Assembly: GCF_019649055.1 (NCBI RefSeq)
Contig: NW_026570585.1
Coordinates: forward strand, 1-36,953
Direction: 5' to 3'
Origin: Paramacrobiotus metropolitanus
Lineage: Eukaryota; Tardigrada; Eutardigrada; Parachela; Macrobiotidae
Length of the DNA: 36,953 nt
Positions within the stretch are counted from its first letter, which is position 1, and each line of letters opens with the position of its first letter. This document shows, piece after piece, positions 20,618 through 31,416 of the stretch. Position numbers and translations under genes: made by a program. Below the pieces are notes generated by a model. It had not been told where the DNA came from. It searched no databases and saw nothing but the letters and a program-made list of their open reading frames with translations.

Positions 20618-23600
20618 GTAAGTGTTGTAACTTCTAACAGCTCTTTGCAGAGGAGGATTACCCAAGTTCGCATTAAATGTTTTATTATAATTATTCTTCC
20701 GAAAAATTTTTAGTTTCGTCGAGCTTAATGCTGCTGCATGCACTGATAGTTTAAGCCAAACCTTAAACGGATATTAAAACTATTACAAACAGCAAAATTG
20801 GTAGTAGATCGCAAAAGTAAAGAAAATTGCAGTAGATCTGGTGATGTACAACACATATGTAATACTGTATTTTTGATGTAGACACATCTTATAACGTATT
20901 TTCGTACCTGGTGATGTACTGTACACACATCGGTGATCTGTCTATCTAATGATTTTTTTGATTACGCATGAGCTGCTACCGAATTAAAAGCATCAGCATC
21001 ACACTGCACAATTGTATAGATATACATAGTAATGATAGTACATACATTTTATTTACGAGGAAAGCCGCTGGCACGAATTGTAAATATTAATGATTGGTTA
21101 GGGACAAAACGGCTGCTTCTGGGACAGCATGGTTGCCAGCTGGAAACCGACTCCTCCAGTAATCGCAACGGGTAACGAAAACGTGGCCGTAACAAACAAT
21201 ACAGGGCGTGCCGTTGTCGGCTACGTGGCCACCTTCGCTGCAGTCTGCACAACGGCCATCGTGGGCGTATCCGTCGGTTTGTCTCTTTTCGTTAACCGTC
21301 GCTGGAATTTCCCACAATTCAAACAGCATCTCCCCTACTGCCAACGCATCACGGCGTTCTTCCGCTACGATAAGAACCGGCAGTATTACTGGGCGGATTA
21401 TAAAGACCCCAACGCTTCACGGATCATTTTCGTGCTGCTGCACTTGGTCTTGGCGGTCGTCAATACGTTATGCTTTGTCTGGGTGTGGTGCATCGTCTGC
21501 GCTCTGCCTGTTGTTACGGCGGCGTCGATATTGGTCGCAGTAGTTATCAGATTCGCCGGTGAGGATGCCGTGTTTCCCTGCAGTGTACTGTTTATTTGTC
21601 TGCTGGGTGTACACTGCACTGGCCGCATCTGGGGAGTGTGGATGACGGAGTGTTATTCGACGTGGTTACGAAAGAAATTCGGGTACATAGAATTTTAAGT
21701 GCGTAATGCGTCAAGTAGATCTGGACCTATAAGCTGTTGCTAAAAACATCGCGCCACCGTCCTTCAACCAGCGACAACGGCATCTAAATTATATATAATT
21801 TAGATGCTGATATATATATCAGCGTAAATAAAATCAAGTGCAGAACACGTGCAACTGCAGCAACTTATAAGTACAAACAGAACAATTTTAACTGTAAAGT
21901 AGTGTGCCCGCGCTTTCACTTTTGTTGTTATGGCGGCTGTTGCCCAATAAACTATTTTACAAACAGAACAATACAATACATGTAAAGAGAAAATGCTGAA
22001 CTTTTTCTTTCAAGTGCTATTGGATGGAGGGACGGACCCAAGCTCGCTGCACACCCGGTGGTTCCAAGCGGATCGCCGCACCCCATGGCACTGGAGAAGG
22101 ATATGCCTATAAAAGAACGGCGCGCACGGCGTGGACACTGGCTACAGTACAGTATGTTCGTGTTCCTCTTTGCTTGCGCGATTGTTGATGGGAATGTGCG
22201 ACGCCCCTTGTTCATGATGTTTCCACAAATCGACTACCTAGTTAGTACAGTGAGCGATACGCTGACAAGCAGTGGATCAAGCGGGACAGAAGGCGCACCA
22301 ACAAACTGGACGTACTGGACCTGGGTCAATCGGACGGTGGAACACTGCAGACCCAGTCCGCAAACAGTAAGCAATACCGGTGCCAGATTTTAGTGTCTCC
22401 CTAATCACAACCGAAGCCAACGTTAATTATACATATACCAATTCGAATTTCTAAATAAGTTTCCCAGTTTAGTTGTACGAGACATAACCCCGTTAAAATG
22501 TCCTTAAAAACGAAGCGTCCAGAAAGACTTCCATCTTGTTCAAGAAACTTCCTTTACAAATTTCGAAGAAACAAAATGGATAAACCAAGAAGTACCGAAC
22601 TTCTATAGACTTTAATTTAATAACAAAAATCTGGGCTGTTTTATAACACTCTTATGGTTAGCATAAACTGAGGGAAACTCGATGCAAATGAAAAATAATT
22701 GCACGAGTAGTCTTACAATTAAGAATTACCATGCGATGTCATTATAGTGGCTGAGGTAACACTTGCAAAGCAAATTCTCAGCAAGGATAATGAGTTTAAT
22801 AATATTAAAGATAATTGGCAGGAACATTTCTGAGGTGAAATTCAGGCTGACCCCTGATTATGACAGGGTTTCGCGCAAAACCTAGCGATGATGTCGTATT
22901 GGACGGATCTTGCGTACGAAGAACTGCGGGGCTCCACGTCTAGCAAATCCATCCTTCTGATGGGGTTCGCCTCATCGTTGTCTCCCCTGGTGGACTGGAT
23001 ATCTATGGTGTGGACCGGACTACTGGTCGTGCTGAGCGATGCGCCACTTACTTTACTGCTGATGCTGGAGGCCTTAATCATAGGCGTGGTTATAGCGGTT
23101 ATTCTGGTACTCGTCGCGGTCATCCTTGTGCTTACCGTCCTGAACTTCCTCTATACTGTCGTGGCTGCCGTTATCAAGTCAATTTTTCACCAAAGAAGAA
23201 GTCGGATGGAGAGCGCAACGTAAGTAATCAGGATAACTGTACTCGTACGCTGTAATAGTATTATTAAAGTAATTATCACGCTGTAATAGTATAATACAAA
23301 AGTAATAATAATGCAGGAACTAAATGACATTTTTGTAATGTCATTGCCTACTGTAAAGTAGCACGCACACCCGCAGTTGTATAACGTTGTATATTCAAAG
23401 CCAAAGCTCGGTTTACAGAGCCTACAGCCACGTGTGCGATACACACGCACAGTATAGATATATGGTACAAATTGTACATAGAATATTATACATGCAGTTG
23501 TACTCATACTTGTACTTGAGCTTGTACATACTTGTACTTGTGCTGTGTACAGTAAAAATACCGCTAAAAAACCACTTTTATGGTGTGCGTCGGGTCACCA

Positions 23601-24497
23601 TTAAAATTTTGTTTACCTACGCAACTTTTCAACAAAAACAGATTACTGCACGAGACTGTAAACACACAAATACGCACACATTAACGCTTATCATTAGCCG
23701 GTGAGTAGCAGCTGTCCAGTCCAGCACAGTCTAGGACACATAAAAATTTTAATTAGCTGAAACGGTTGTTATTTTTTAGCCATATTCATTACTATGACGC
23801 CATGGAAAACGGTCAGATGGGCCCGGAAAATCGAGATGGTTCCAAGGACGATGTAGGTGTTGGTACCTGCTACTGCAAACACTCTAATCAAGGTTTCATC
23901 GAAAAGACTCGTGTTGAACCGTCGGAGCAGGACAAGTACGTAGATTGTTCGTTGGGCGAGGTCGATCCTGAAGAGCACCAGGCATGCAGCGCAAAACGAC
24001 AGCCAGCGCTGCCGGCCTCCGATAAAATGAGCGATTGTGCTCAGAAAGATGCACAAATAATCCGAGAACCCTTCTGTGTGTGCTCGTTATGGGCCAATCT
24101 TCAATGCGCCGTCATCACACTCTTGCGTCAGAACATTGCCGGTGTAATTCTGCCCTTTCCCGTTGTTGCGTTCTTCCTACCGGAACGCCTACAACTCCCC
24201 GGGCTGTTAATGTTGCTGATGGCATATTTACTGTGGAATTATGGTGAAATGATTCGCATTTTGCTACAGCTGCTCAAAGAGAAACGCATCGATGATGCCG
24301 CCGAAAAACAGGAAGAAGAACAGAAACGAAAGGAAATGGCGAAACCGGAGATAGCCGAAGACTGTGCCAACTGCGTGGAAGATGGTGGAGCGAAAATCAT
24401 TCCGATATCCTGCCTACCATTGTCAACGACATTTTCTGATACAAACATCACCCTATCGGACCCCGTGACTCGCATCATCATTAACCCGCTCGAGTAG
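20405..24497 (+). CDS. array copy 5: intact member of the second subgroup, 738 aa, unknown function
   Basis: Exons: A 20405-20617, B 21102-21682, C 22015-22366, D 22867-23219, E 23780-24497; 2217 nt open, phases 0-2-0-2. By residue: A 1-71, B 72-264, C 266-382, D 383-499, E 501-738. Landmarks: AYQEIIVEALVILW (A); GCFWDSMVASWK opening, FPCSVLFICLLGVHCTGRIWGVW (B); GFAQNLAMMSYW (D); FCVCSLW, LPFPVVAFFLPERLQLPGLL (E). Exon C is longer than in other copies and carries NWT and NRT glycosylation sequons, which suggests that part faces outside the cell. Exon E has a Cys-containing polar lead of about 100 residues and a Lys/Glu-rich tail after the last membrane segment that may form a coiled coil. 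Nearest relatives are copies 6 and 7, which are broken, so this may be the only working member of its subgroup here. Confidence 0.85.
20618..21101. other. intron A-B of copy 5
   Basis: 484 nt, AT-rich, no features beyond short repeats of GGTGATGTAC near 20840-20930. Confidence 0.6.
21102..21682 (+). CDS. copy 5 exon B
   Basis: GGTTAG then GQNGCFWDSM; VAVTNNTGRAVVGYVATF; ITAFFRYDKNRQYYWADYKDP; ends STWLRKKF-GG|GTACAT, phase 2. Confidence 0.85.
21683..22014. other. intron B-C of copy 5
   Basis: 332 nt. Holds two perfect palindromes back to back (21780-21823) and ends with a good pyrimidine tract, CTTTTTCTTTCAAG. Confidence 0.6.
21780..21823. repeat. two abutting perfect palindromes (28 bp and 18 bp)
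   Basis: Half-site GCATCTAAATTATA is mirrored to give 21780-21807. It shares its final GC with a second palindrome, GCTGATATATATATCAGC, at 21806-21823. Both lie in intron B-C of copy 5. Confidence 0.75.
22015..22366 (+). CDS. copy 5 exon C
   Basis: Starts AIGWRDGPKLAAH, basic stretch KERRARRGHW, membrane segment YSMFVFLFACAIVDG, then a Ser/Thr/Gly-rich loop with NWTYWTWVNRT and a Cys (HCRPSPQT); donor ACA|GTAAGC, phase 0. Confidence 0.8.
22367..22866. other. intron C-D of copy 5
   Basis: 500 nt, AT-rich, nothing else recognised. Confidence 0.6.
22867..23219 (+). CDS. copy 5 exon D
   Basis: ATGACAG then GFAQNLAMMSYWTDLAYEEL; a longer exon D (353 nt) with three hydrophobic runs, the last VVIAVILVLVAVILVLTVL-like; ends RMESA-AC|GTAAGT, phase 2. 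Note the AC rather than AG before the donor. Confidence 0.8.
23220..23779. other. intron D-E of copy 5
   Basis: 560 nt. Contains a two-copy tandem repeat with 31-bp period (ACGCTGTAATAGTAT units at 23247 and 23278) and a GTACTTGTACTC-like simple repeat at about 23490-23550. Confidence 0.6.
23247..23308. repeat. two-unit tandem repeat, 31-bp period
   Basis: ACGCTGTAATAGTATTATTA at 23247 is repeated at 23278 as ACGCTGTAATAGTATAATAC, each followed by AAAGTAAT. Confidence 0.6.
23780..24497 (+). CDS. copy 5 exon E with stop codon
   Basis: TTTTTTAG then HIHYYDAMENGQMG; CYCKHSNQ; PFCVCSLWANLQCAV; FFLPERLQLPGLLMLLMAYL; then LLKEKRIDDAAEKQEEEQ, an acidic-basic helix; stop at 24495-24497. Confidence 0.85.
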
Positions 24498-25119
24498 CCC
24501 GGCCGCTTCCGCTGCGAGAATGGGCGCAACGTCGCATCGCATACCCTCGATCACTGACGTATTATATATTTACTACATTTTTAGCTTTTCCAAATAGTTT
24601 TTGTTGTGCTGATACAAAATTTATGCATTCTCATTACGAAGAGTTCGTAACGACATTGCAGATACAACGCTGTGGAAAAATCTGCAACGGGACACCGCAT
24701 ATGTCGTTCCCGGAAGATTCGCATTATGTAAGTAATTTCGCTTGACTAAATTCATTTCCTTGGTGATTGTTTATAGTTTTCCGTTGCTTAAAAAAAAGTG
24801 GATATTTGCACTATGTCGCATTAGCTGTGAACTGCATCTTCAAACACTGGTTGGAATAGATCAACTTTACATGATAAAATCATAATGGTACAATTATATA
24901 CTCGTATATTCATCCATTTAGAATACAGTGCTACCGGACAATTTGCAGTCCCTAACTGGCCGGTAATCGCATGTCTGATATATTAACAGCGCAGTACATT
25001 TGGGATAGCTTAGAACTGAACAGTATGTTTCTTATACAATATACCACCACTATGAAACAGGATCCCATCATCCCACGTTTGTCTGATTATTTTTAGCAGC
25101 ATATACTGGATCGGGCAGC

Positions 25120-25900
25120 AGCGCTTAAGGGATTAGGCCCGGTACATAGCACCAAATACATGTACATCCACGAGAGCTTTCGTTGTCCCGCACTTTCAAA
25201 CACTTTTTTTGCATTGCTTTATGATATTTTGTCGCCAAAACATTTGTATACGTAGGCGTGAAGTCCGTTTTTGCGCGCAACATCCGGTTGCGGAGTTATC
25301 TGGGTAACAAAGTTCCAAAAAGTTTAAATGCATTCAGGTGTACAGTGGAACCTCCCGACCCTGAACACTCTCGGTACGCAGTCTCTTGTTCAGGTTCAGA
25401 GGTGTTCAGCGTTCGAGTGTTCAGAATAGGAGGAGTTCCACTGTACCAACAGTCTCATTATGGACCGATCTCCATCAAAAATTGCACGTAAATGTACATA
25501 ACCATGAAGATCGTTTTTACACCGACCAGACTTCCACGATTTTTTTCGAATTTTAAAATGAATTTTAAAATTTAAAAAACATGCCAGATGAGTGGATGGG
25601 TGTACAACGATTTTCATGGTTATCTTCTACATTGGTCAATATTGAAGGAGATCGGTCCTCTTGGGACTTTTGTTACAATACCTGAATGCATTTACACTTT
25701 TGAAATTCTGGTTTAACCATAACTTTCCAACCGGATGTTGCGCGCGCAAACAGATTTCACGCCTAAGTTAACCAATCGTTTGGCTACAAAATAACAGAAG
25801 TCGATGTAAAAAAGTGTCTGAGAGTGTGCGACAGCAAAAGTTGCCGTGGGCTTACACGAATTGATGCTATGTACCGAGCCAAAACCCTTAAAATAATGCT
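25120..25900. mobile_element. long foldback element with nested MITE
   Basis: The left arm (CTTAAGGG...CGGTACATAGC...AGGCGTGAAGTCCG...GCGCGCAACATCCGGTTG...AAATGCATTCAGGT...GGACCGATCTCC) is mirrored on the right in reverse order as GGAGATCGGTCC...CCTGAATGCATTT...CAACCGGATGTTGCGCGC...TTCACGCCTA...GCTATGTACCG...CCCTTAA. Nearly the whole element is an imperfect hairpin. It has no coding capacity and is related to the element at 8198-8755. Confidence 0.7.
25341..25445. mobile_element. pogo/Tigger-type MITE, about 101 bp, TA target duplication
   Basis: Bounded by TA at 25341-25342 and 25444-25445. Ends are CAGTGGAACCTCC and, inverted, GGAGGAGTTCCACTG. The CAGTGGAACCTC terminus is typical of pogo/Tigger-like Tc1-mariner elements. 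It interrupts the left arm of the foldback element; the right arm lacks it at the mirrored position. Confidence 0.7.
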
Positions 25901-26597
25901 GAAATGGCACTTATGGCCTGTTCTATACGTCTAGAAACTTACGATACATGGGCTTAATCCAGATTTATGATCTGGCCGGTGGGGCTGTGGCTTAGACAGG
26001 TTTAACAATTTTCTATTTTCTAGTACGTAAGAAAACAACATGAACACAGTATTTAGCATTTCAAACCCGCATCTAAAAAACGTCATATTGCTGAAACACT
26101 GCACTGAAAACGATTTGTCCTTTGTCATATGGTTATTTCCGATTCGAAATTAGAGACAATCAGCAATCTTTTACTGTTTCTGCACTTTGTGTGGGGTTTA
26201 TACAATACAAAAACGATCAACGATAGACTTATACTTCTTGCCCTTTCCAACAAACGTTTGTTCGGCTGCCTCGCGAGCGGTCTTTAGTCGTTCGGATAAA
26301 ATTTAGAGTCACACATGGTACCCTGGGCCCCGAGACATGGATGCATTGACCCAAAGGTATAAATAATAAAAATTTGTTTATGGATGCATAAGAAATAAGA
26401 GTAACATAAGAAAACTCAAGAATAACATAAAATTAAAATATAGTCAGACTGAGTTTTAGTTGTCAGACTCAGAATTTTATTGGTCAGACTCAGACCCAGA
26501 TTCAGTTAAGGCAACAAATCTATTAGTAATAAGGAAGTCGATGTATAGGAAAAAGCATTTAATAACACGAACACGAAGCAACAGACTGCGATATACA

Positions 26598-26980
26598 AGC
26601 GCTTGTAGCCGGCAGATATATTGGCCTGTTGACTGTTGGCGAGCCCGGCAGGAAAGTGGTTTTCCTCCCATAATTCTGCCGAACAGCACCCACAATTCTG
26701 CCGACCCGGCCCTATGCATTGCCTATGGGAACTCCAATATATCAGCCGAACCGGAGTAGCAACAGGGAAATTTGATACTTTTGTTGAGTGCGAGCCGGCA
26801 ACAGCACGGCCGGGCTGCATCACGTACACCATACAACCGTCTAAGCATATTGTACCGGCACTAAACAGAGAAAAACGCGCACTTTCCCTTGCGCCGTGTC
26901 TAATCCTTGCACAGGAGCTTTCTGCTAGGTGTGGATTCATGCACGCTGCGCAGATACCATCGCAAAACATAGTAAATTAA
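26598..26980 (+). repeat. interspersed repeat, plus-orientation copy of an inverted pair
   Basis: Starts AAGCGCTTGTAGCCGGCAGA. About 390 bp match, inverted, 30337-30727. An open frame (26636-26980, MASPAGKWFSSHNSAEQ) is shared with the partner. The repeat has several internal CTGCCGA-type boxes and no recognised protein domain. Confidence 0.65.
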
Positions 26981-27384
26981 TTAGATTTAATAGATTTACG
27001 CTTTTCAAAACAACTATTCTGCTTGCACCAACAAAATGTGTATGGCGTACATCATCCTTAGACAGTCTTAAATAAAAATTACAACATACTTTATTCGGCA
27101 GTGCCCACTAAATAACAAAAATGCCTGCGCGCTGGACAATAATTAAAATAACTCATTTAAACATTGAAGAACACCCAAAATCGTCAGTGTTAACAACTGT
27201 ATAAATTAATTCTATGTGCCTGCGCTTGATGTAAATGTAAACGAAATAAACAATTTTAATAGAAAGTATTACTTAAAAACTTCAACATACGGCAACATAG
27301 TGTCAGTTTAATTAACTGGTAAGTGGTGATGTATACAATTTTGCACCCAAAATTAAAAAGTAATTTCACACAACGACCAATAGA

Positions 27385-27530
27385 ACTGCCAAACTGCGCC
27401 AATATTCCTGCCGACCCGACCCAAGGCATTACTTATGGGAACTCCAATATATCTGCCGAACCGGTACAACAGTGAAACTCGATGTCACTGATGAGTGCAG
27501 ACCGGCTTGTACTGTCCGGGAATCCTGCAG
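27385..27530 (+). repeat. partial relative of the 26598 repeat
   Basis: Shares CTGCCGACCCG, ATGGGAACTCCAATATAT and CTGCCGAACCGGTACAACAG with the long copies, then diverges. Confidence 0.55.
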
Positions 27531-28449
27531 CTTCACATAATGATGATAATTATCATGATAGGGATATTGTACCAGCGGGGATATCGTAACATCTCAACAG
27601 GTTTCAAATATTTTAATGCTGCACATTCGAAAAGTTGATTATACACAGAGCACATTAAATGAAATTCGGTCTGTCATTTCCGAGGGAATAAAAAAATGTT
27701 TGAAAAAGTGGGGATTTGAATGTTTTGTGTAGTGGCTGGTTTATGCAGCTGAAAACTCATGGCAAAAGGTCTCCGATGCCCAGTTAGCTTTGATGTAAAC
27801 AAACACCAAATTATAGGTCTGCAAAAAATATCTTATGAATTTCCAGGTTAATAAAATAAAAAGTTAGAGGATGGCCCGCGCTCCGTAAAATTCCCTATCG
27901 GTATGGATATGTGCAGATATGAGTTATAATTTGCTGCTGATCAATTAGCGGATAATTATTGACTGAAACAAATTCCCTTTGTAGATATAATCAACTTAAC
28001 CGTGGCTGCATGTATTGACTTATTTGGCAGTTTATGTGCTTTATAACCAACTCACCGCAGAAATTATCAGCCCACGCACCGAGTTACGGTACTGCTGTTT
28101 TACGGCAATTATTAAAGAATTTAGAACTACAATAATTTACAAGTCGCAACAATTTCTGCTACGTAAATTGAGAATCCACCAGTCGAAACAAAAAAAAATG
28201 AACATTGGTGAGTTTTATGGCAGTTTTTTCAAAGCACTTGCAAGTAGTTGTTGTTTATCTGCAAAATTTTTATTATACAAAGTATTATGTAATTGTGGAG
28301 GCTGCATTTATTATCTGATATCCTTTGAAAAGTTTGCTAATAAATTTTTAGTATTACAACAGGGCATTGTGGAGCTAAAACGATGATTTCGAAAGTTGTC
28401 ATTCGTTTTGGATATAACATTACCAGCAATAGATATCGCGAACAACACC

Positions 28450-28570
28450 AATAGCTCTGACGACGGGATATTGCCCTGTATCTACGGGAACCCCAATAGA
28501 TTTGCCGAACTGCGTTAATAGGCCTGACGACTGGACCCTATGTACTGTCTAATAGTGTCTATGGATAATG
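28450..28570 (+). repeat. weak relative of the 26598 repeat
   Basis: TACGGGAACCCCAATAGATTTGCCGAAC-like core with diverged flanks. Confidence 0.35.
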
Positions 28571-29339
28571 AGAACCGGTATGGATTACAAGAACGATGTC
28601 CTTTTGTCGCTTTGCTGGCACCAAACGGCAGGCAACACTTGTGCAAGCACGGCGTAAGGAAATTACAGTATCGCACGCAATAGAAAGGTATATATACTCC
28701 CGTAATAGCAATTTAATGTCCAAGTTCTTATGAAGAAACAGCCATTACAATACCCGTGCTATTCAAAAATTAATATTATCGCTGACTCTGATCCAGTATA
28801 TAAATGAAACTTGTTCATTGTATGTATTTATTTTGTTGCAACACAAAATTTAATGAGTTCGTTGTCAAACATCACTGCTTCAGTTATTGTACTTATTTGC
28901 GCTTAAACAAATTATCTGCGGCGATCTTCCTAACTGTCTATATGCTGCATATACCGTTCATAGATTCAACTATAGAATCATGATCATATTATGCCGTTTC
29001 TTTAATTAAATAACTCGGACTTGTTTACGAGTTATACGTCCAAGTATCACTATGGACATACCTAATATTTGCTATAGTATCTGTTGTATACATTATTTGC
29101 AATATGTATGGAACGAGCATCGCTCACAGAAATACATTCAAATGAAAAATTTGTGCCAGTTGGCACGAAGGGTTCACATAACACACTCATGGCATTCCCA
29201 CGCATTATTTCCAAACTTAAACGCTGAAACAAAAAACAAGTAGAGCGGCTCTCGCCCGTCCTTAAAAAACTTCTTTCAATCTTTTAACGTAACAATGCCG
29301 GTCTCGCACCAAGTGCCAAAAGTCTCACATGCAAAGGGA

Positions 29340-29760
29340 CAAAATTGCAGCGATCAGTAAGCGACATATTTTCCAATCTTCTCCCGGCAAAACAGTTCGG
29401 CGGCGGGACCCACGCGAAGTTGCATCAATGTAGAATCGCACATCGTGTCTCTGCGTCACGTCCCACACTAACGGCTGTCCGCGGTACCATTTCCAACGTG
29501 TGGCTCCGTCCGATCGTTTCGATTCTCTCGCATAAAACCCACAGGCTCTGGATACGACTCGATTCCGGCATTGCAGAGGGCCCGCAGTATGATGTCGTTT
29601 ATACCGTTATGGCGCTCCCTTCTTCCGATGCACTTCTTACAGTCAAGCCCATGGTAACCGTTTTCTGCTACATCTTTTCCACATCTGGTACACGAATGGC
29701 CCTCGGCAATTTAGCACCCAGCCATAGGCCAACGGAAATGCGAAATGTTTGGTCGTCCAA
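29340..29760 (-). pseudogene. decayed 3' end of a non-LTR retrotransposon ORF2
   Basis: On the minus strand the segments read in order FRISVGLWLGAKLP, then CTRCGKDVAENGYHGLDC with GRRERHNGINDIILRALCNAG and PEPVGF, then RSDGATRW with GQPLVWDVT. C-x2-CG...H-x-L-x-C...GR-x2-RH-x2-(I/L)ND-x-I-x2-AL...EP...DG-x-T...W-x3-G-x-x-L-x-WD-x-T is the layout I know from the C-terminal region after reverse transcriptase in many invertebrate LINE-type elements. At least two frameshifts separate the segments, so it is dead. Only the 3' end is present, as expected for 5'-truncated LINE insertions. Confidence 0.65.
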
Positions 29761-29934
29761 AAAATTGCCGAATACTTTCGCCGGAAGAGCGCTAAGCTGT
29801 TTATCTGCTTATTCTGTTGTAATATCTGTTTATTCTGTTGTTGTGTCCGACAAGGACGTATAGACTCATTTAGCAGACATTAGTACATCGGCTACCCTAG
29901 CGATCGACAGTGGTATCGGGTTTCACTTCTGTTC

Positions 29935-30030
29935 TCGTCGGCCGATATATTGGAGTTCCCATAGGCAATGCATATGTTCGGGTCGTCAGAATTGTGGGTG
30001 CAGGTCGGCAGATTTATTGGTCCTTGTGTC
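29935..30030 (-). repeat. partial inverted relative of the 26598 repeat
   Basis: CGGCCGATATATTGGAGTTC and CCATAGGCAATGCATATG, the reverse complement of the core in the plus copies, next to GGTCGGCAGATTTATTGG. Confidence 0.5.
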
Positions 30031-30336
30031 CAAAATACTTTTTGATCTGGATGCACGAAGTTTGCAGGACATTGTCAATTAAACTGATAATATGTTGCCT
30101 ACTCTATATGTTGAAAATTTTATAGTAACGCTTTGTAAGTAACTGTTTTAAGTAAACTTTTTTCTTTCGTTTACAGTTTCATCGGGGCAGGCCCAAAATT
30201 ACTCCTTTTCCTTTGTACAGTCACTACTGCCGGAAGAAGTACGAGATAATTTTTAAGTCACAATGTCCAGTGATAATTTACACCATCCATAGATTGTAGG
30301 CATAAAAAAAATGGTTATTTACTGTAGAAAAAATAA

Positions 30337-30727
30337 TTAATTTATCGATAATTTACTATAGTTTTGCGGTAATGTCTGTGCATGAATCGACACTCGGCAG
30401 AAACGCTCTCCTGCAAAGATTAGACACGGCGCAAGAGAAATCGTGTGTTTTTCTCTGTGTAGTGCCGGTACAATATACTTTGGCGGCTGTATGGTGTACA
30501 TAATGCAACCCGGCCAGGTTATTATTGCCCGCTCGCGCTCAATATAAGTATCAAATTTCACTGTTGTGCCGGTTCGGCTGATATGTTGGAGTTCCCATAG
30601 ACAATGCATATGGTGGGGTCGGCAGAAATGTGGGAGCTGTTCGGCAGATTTATGGGAGAAAAACCACTTTCCTGTCGGGCTCGCCAACAGTCAACAGGCC
30701 AATATATCTGCCGGCTACAAGCGCTTA
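30337..30727 (-). repeat. interspersed repeat, minus-orientation copy of the inverted pair
   Basis: Matches 26598-26980 in reverse. The shared frame reads MASPTGKWFFSHKSAEQ on the minus strand (30337-30687). Two length differences from the partner in the first two thirds are 3 nt each. Confidence 0.65.
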
Positions 30728-30842
30728 CGGCACATTATACGTATCATACGTTACGGGGAGCACTGTTATAAGGAACGCAAAAACTGAAAATTTTAACGAG
30801 TACAGAGTACTTAAGTAATTTGCATGCAAGTAAAGGTCACTA

Positions 30843-30911
30843 ACTTTTTGCACGCTACTACGCAAAAAGTAGTACTATGTACATTTGTTGACTATTTCAC
30901 AGTAGTCAACA
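30843..30911. repeat. two adjacent 9-bp-stem hairpins
   Basis: ACTTTTTGC (30843-30851) with GCAAAAAGT (30862-30870), then TGTTGACTA (30886-30894) with TAGTCAACA (30903-30911). Function unknown. Confidence 0.55.
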
Positions 30912-31346
30912 GATCTACATGACGAATTATTTATGTAAATTAGTACAGTAAGTACTGAAATTAATTAATTGGTTTCAAACTTTATTATTGTCCTAACAAG
31001 AAGTCGCTCCGCTAGTGTTCTAACTTATTAATGACGGTTTGCAATAACGGTAGAAGTTATTTTTAACAAGACCTAGATTTAGGAAGTCCTAGTTCAGATA
31101 TTCCAGAGATGAAACTGCGTACGCCATTTAAAACTGCTGCAGGCTGCATGGATGAGTCAACGATGCCGAATCGTAAAAATTTGCCTTAAAGTGGGCATGT
31201 TTTGACTGAATGTCTCACTTTCATACATCCAGTCTACAAGCGCAGCCTTACCTCTGAATGACGCACTTACAATTAGATAACTCAAACGTGCCGATCCGTC
31301 ATGCCGGAAGGTTCGGCATGTGTGAGCAATAATTCCAACGTGCGTT

Positions 31347-31363
31347 TAATCTAGATTAGATCC
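31347..31363 (+). promoter_or_regulatory. conserved TAATCTAGATTAGATCC motif 70 nt before the copy 6 ATG
   Basis: Differs from the copy 5 motif at one position and sits one base further from the ATG. It is kept although the gene behind it is broken, so the duplication that made copy 6 included the promoter. Confidence 0.5.
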
Positions 31364-31416
31364 GCTATTTAACTGTGTTCCTCTGAAATTCTTCCATTAC
31401 TCTCTAACTGGTCATA

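Larger units (their letters stand above)
24498..31416. other. repeat-rich gap between copies 5 and 6, no array exons
   Basis: About 6.9 kb with no recognisable family exon. It holds the foldback element at 25120-25900 with a nested MITE, the inverted repeat pair at 26598-26980 and 30337-30727 with lesser relatives (about 27385-27530, 28450-28570, 29935-30030), a LINE fragment, and paired hairpins at 30843-30911. Much of the rest is AT-rich sequence in which I see nothing. Confidence 0.55.

Noticed and set aside
28015-28386. 123-codon plus-strand open frame in the repeat-rich gap
   Set aside because: AT-rich, no recognisable features, and nothing similar elsewhere in the window.
29345-29863. 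172-codon plus-strand open frame
   Set aside because: It is antisense to the LINE relic, whose conserved motifs explain the openness on the other strand.
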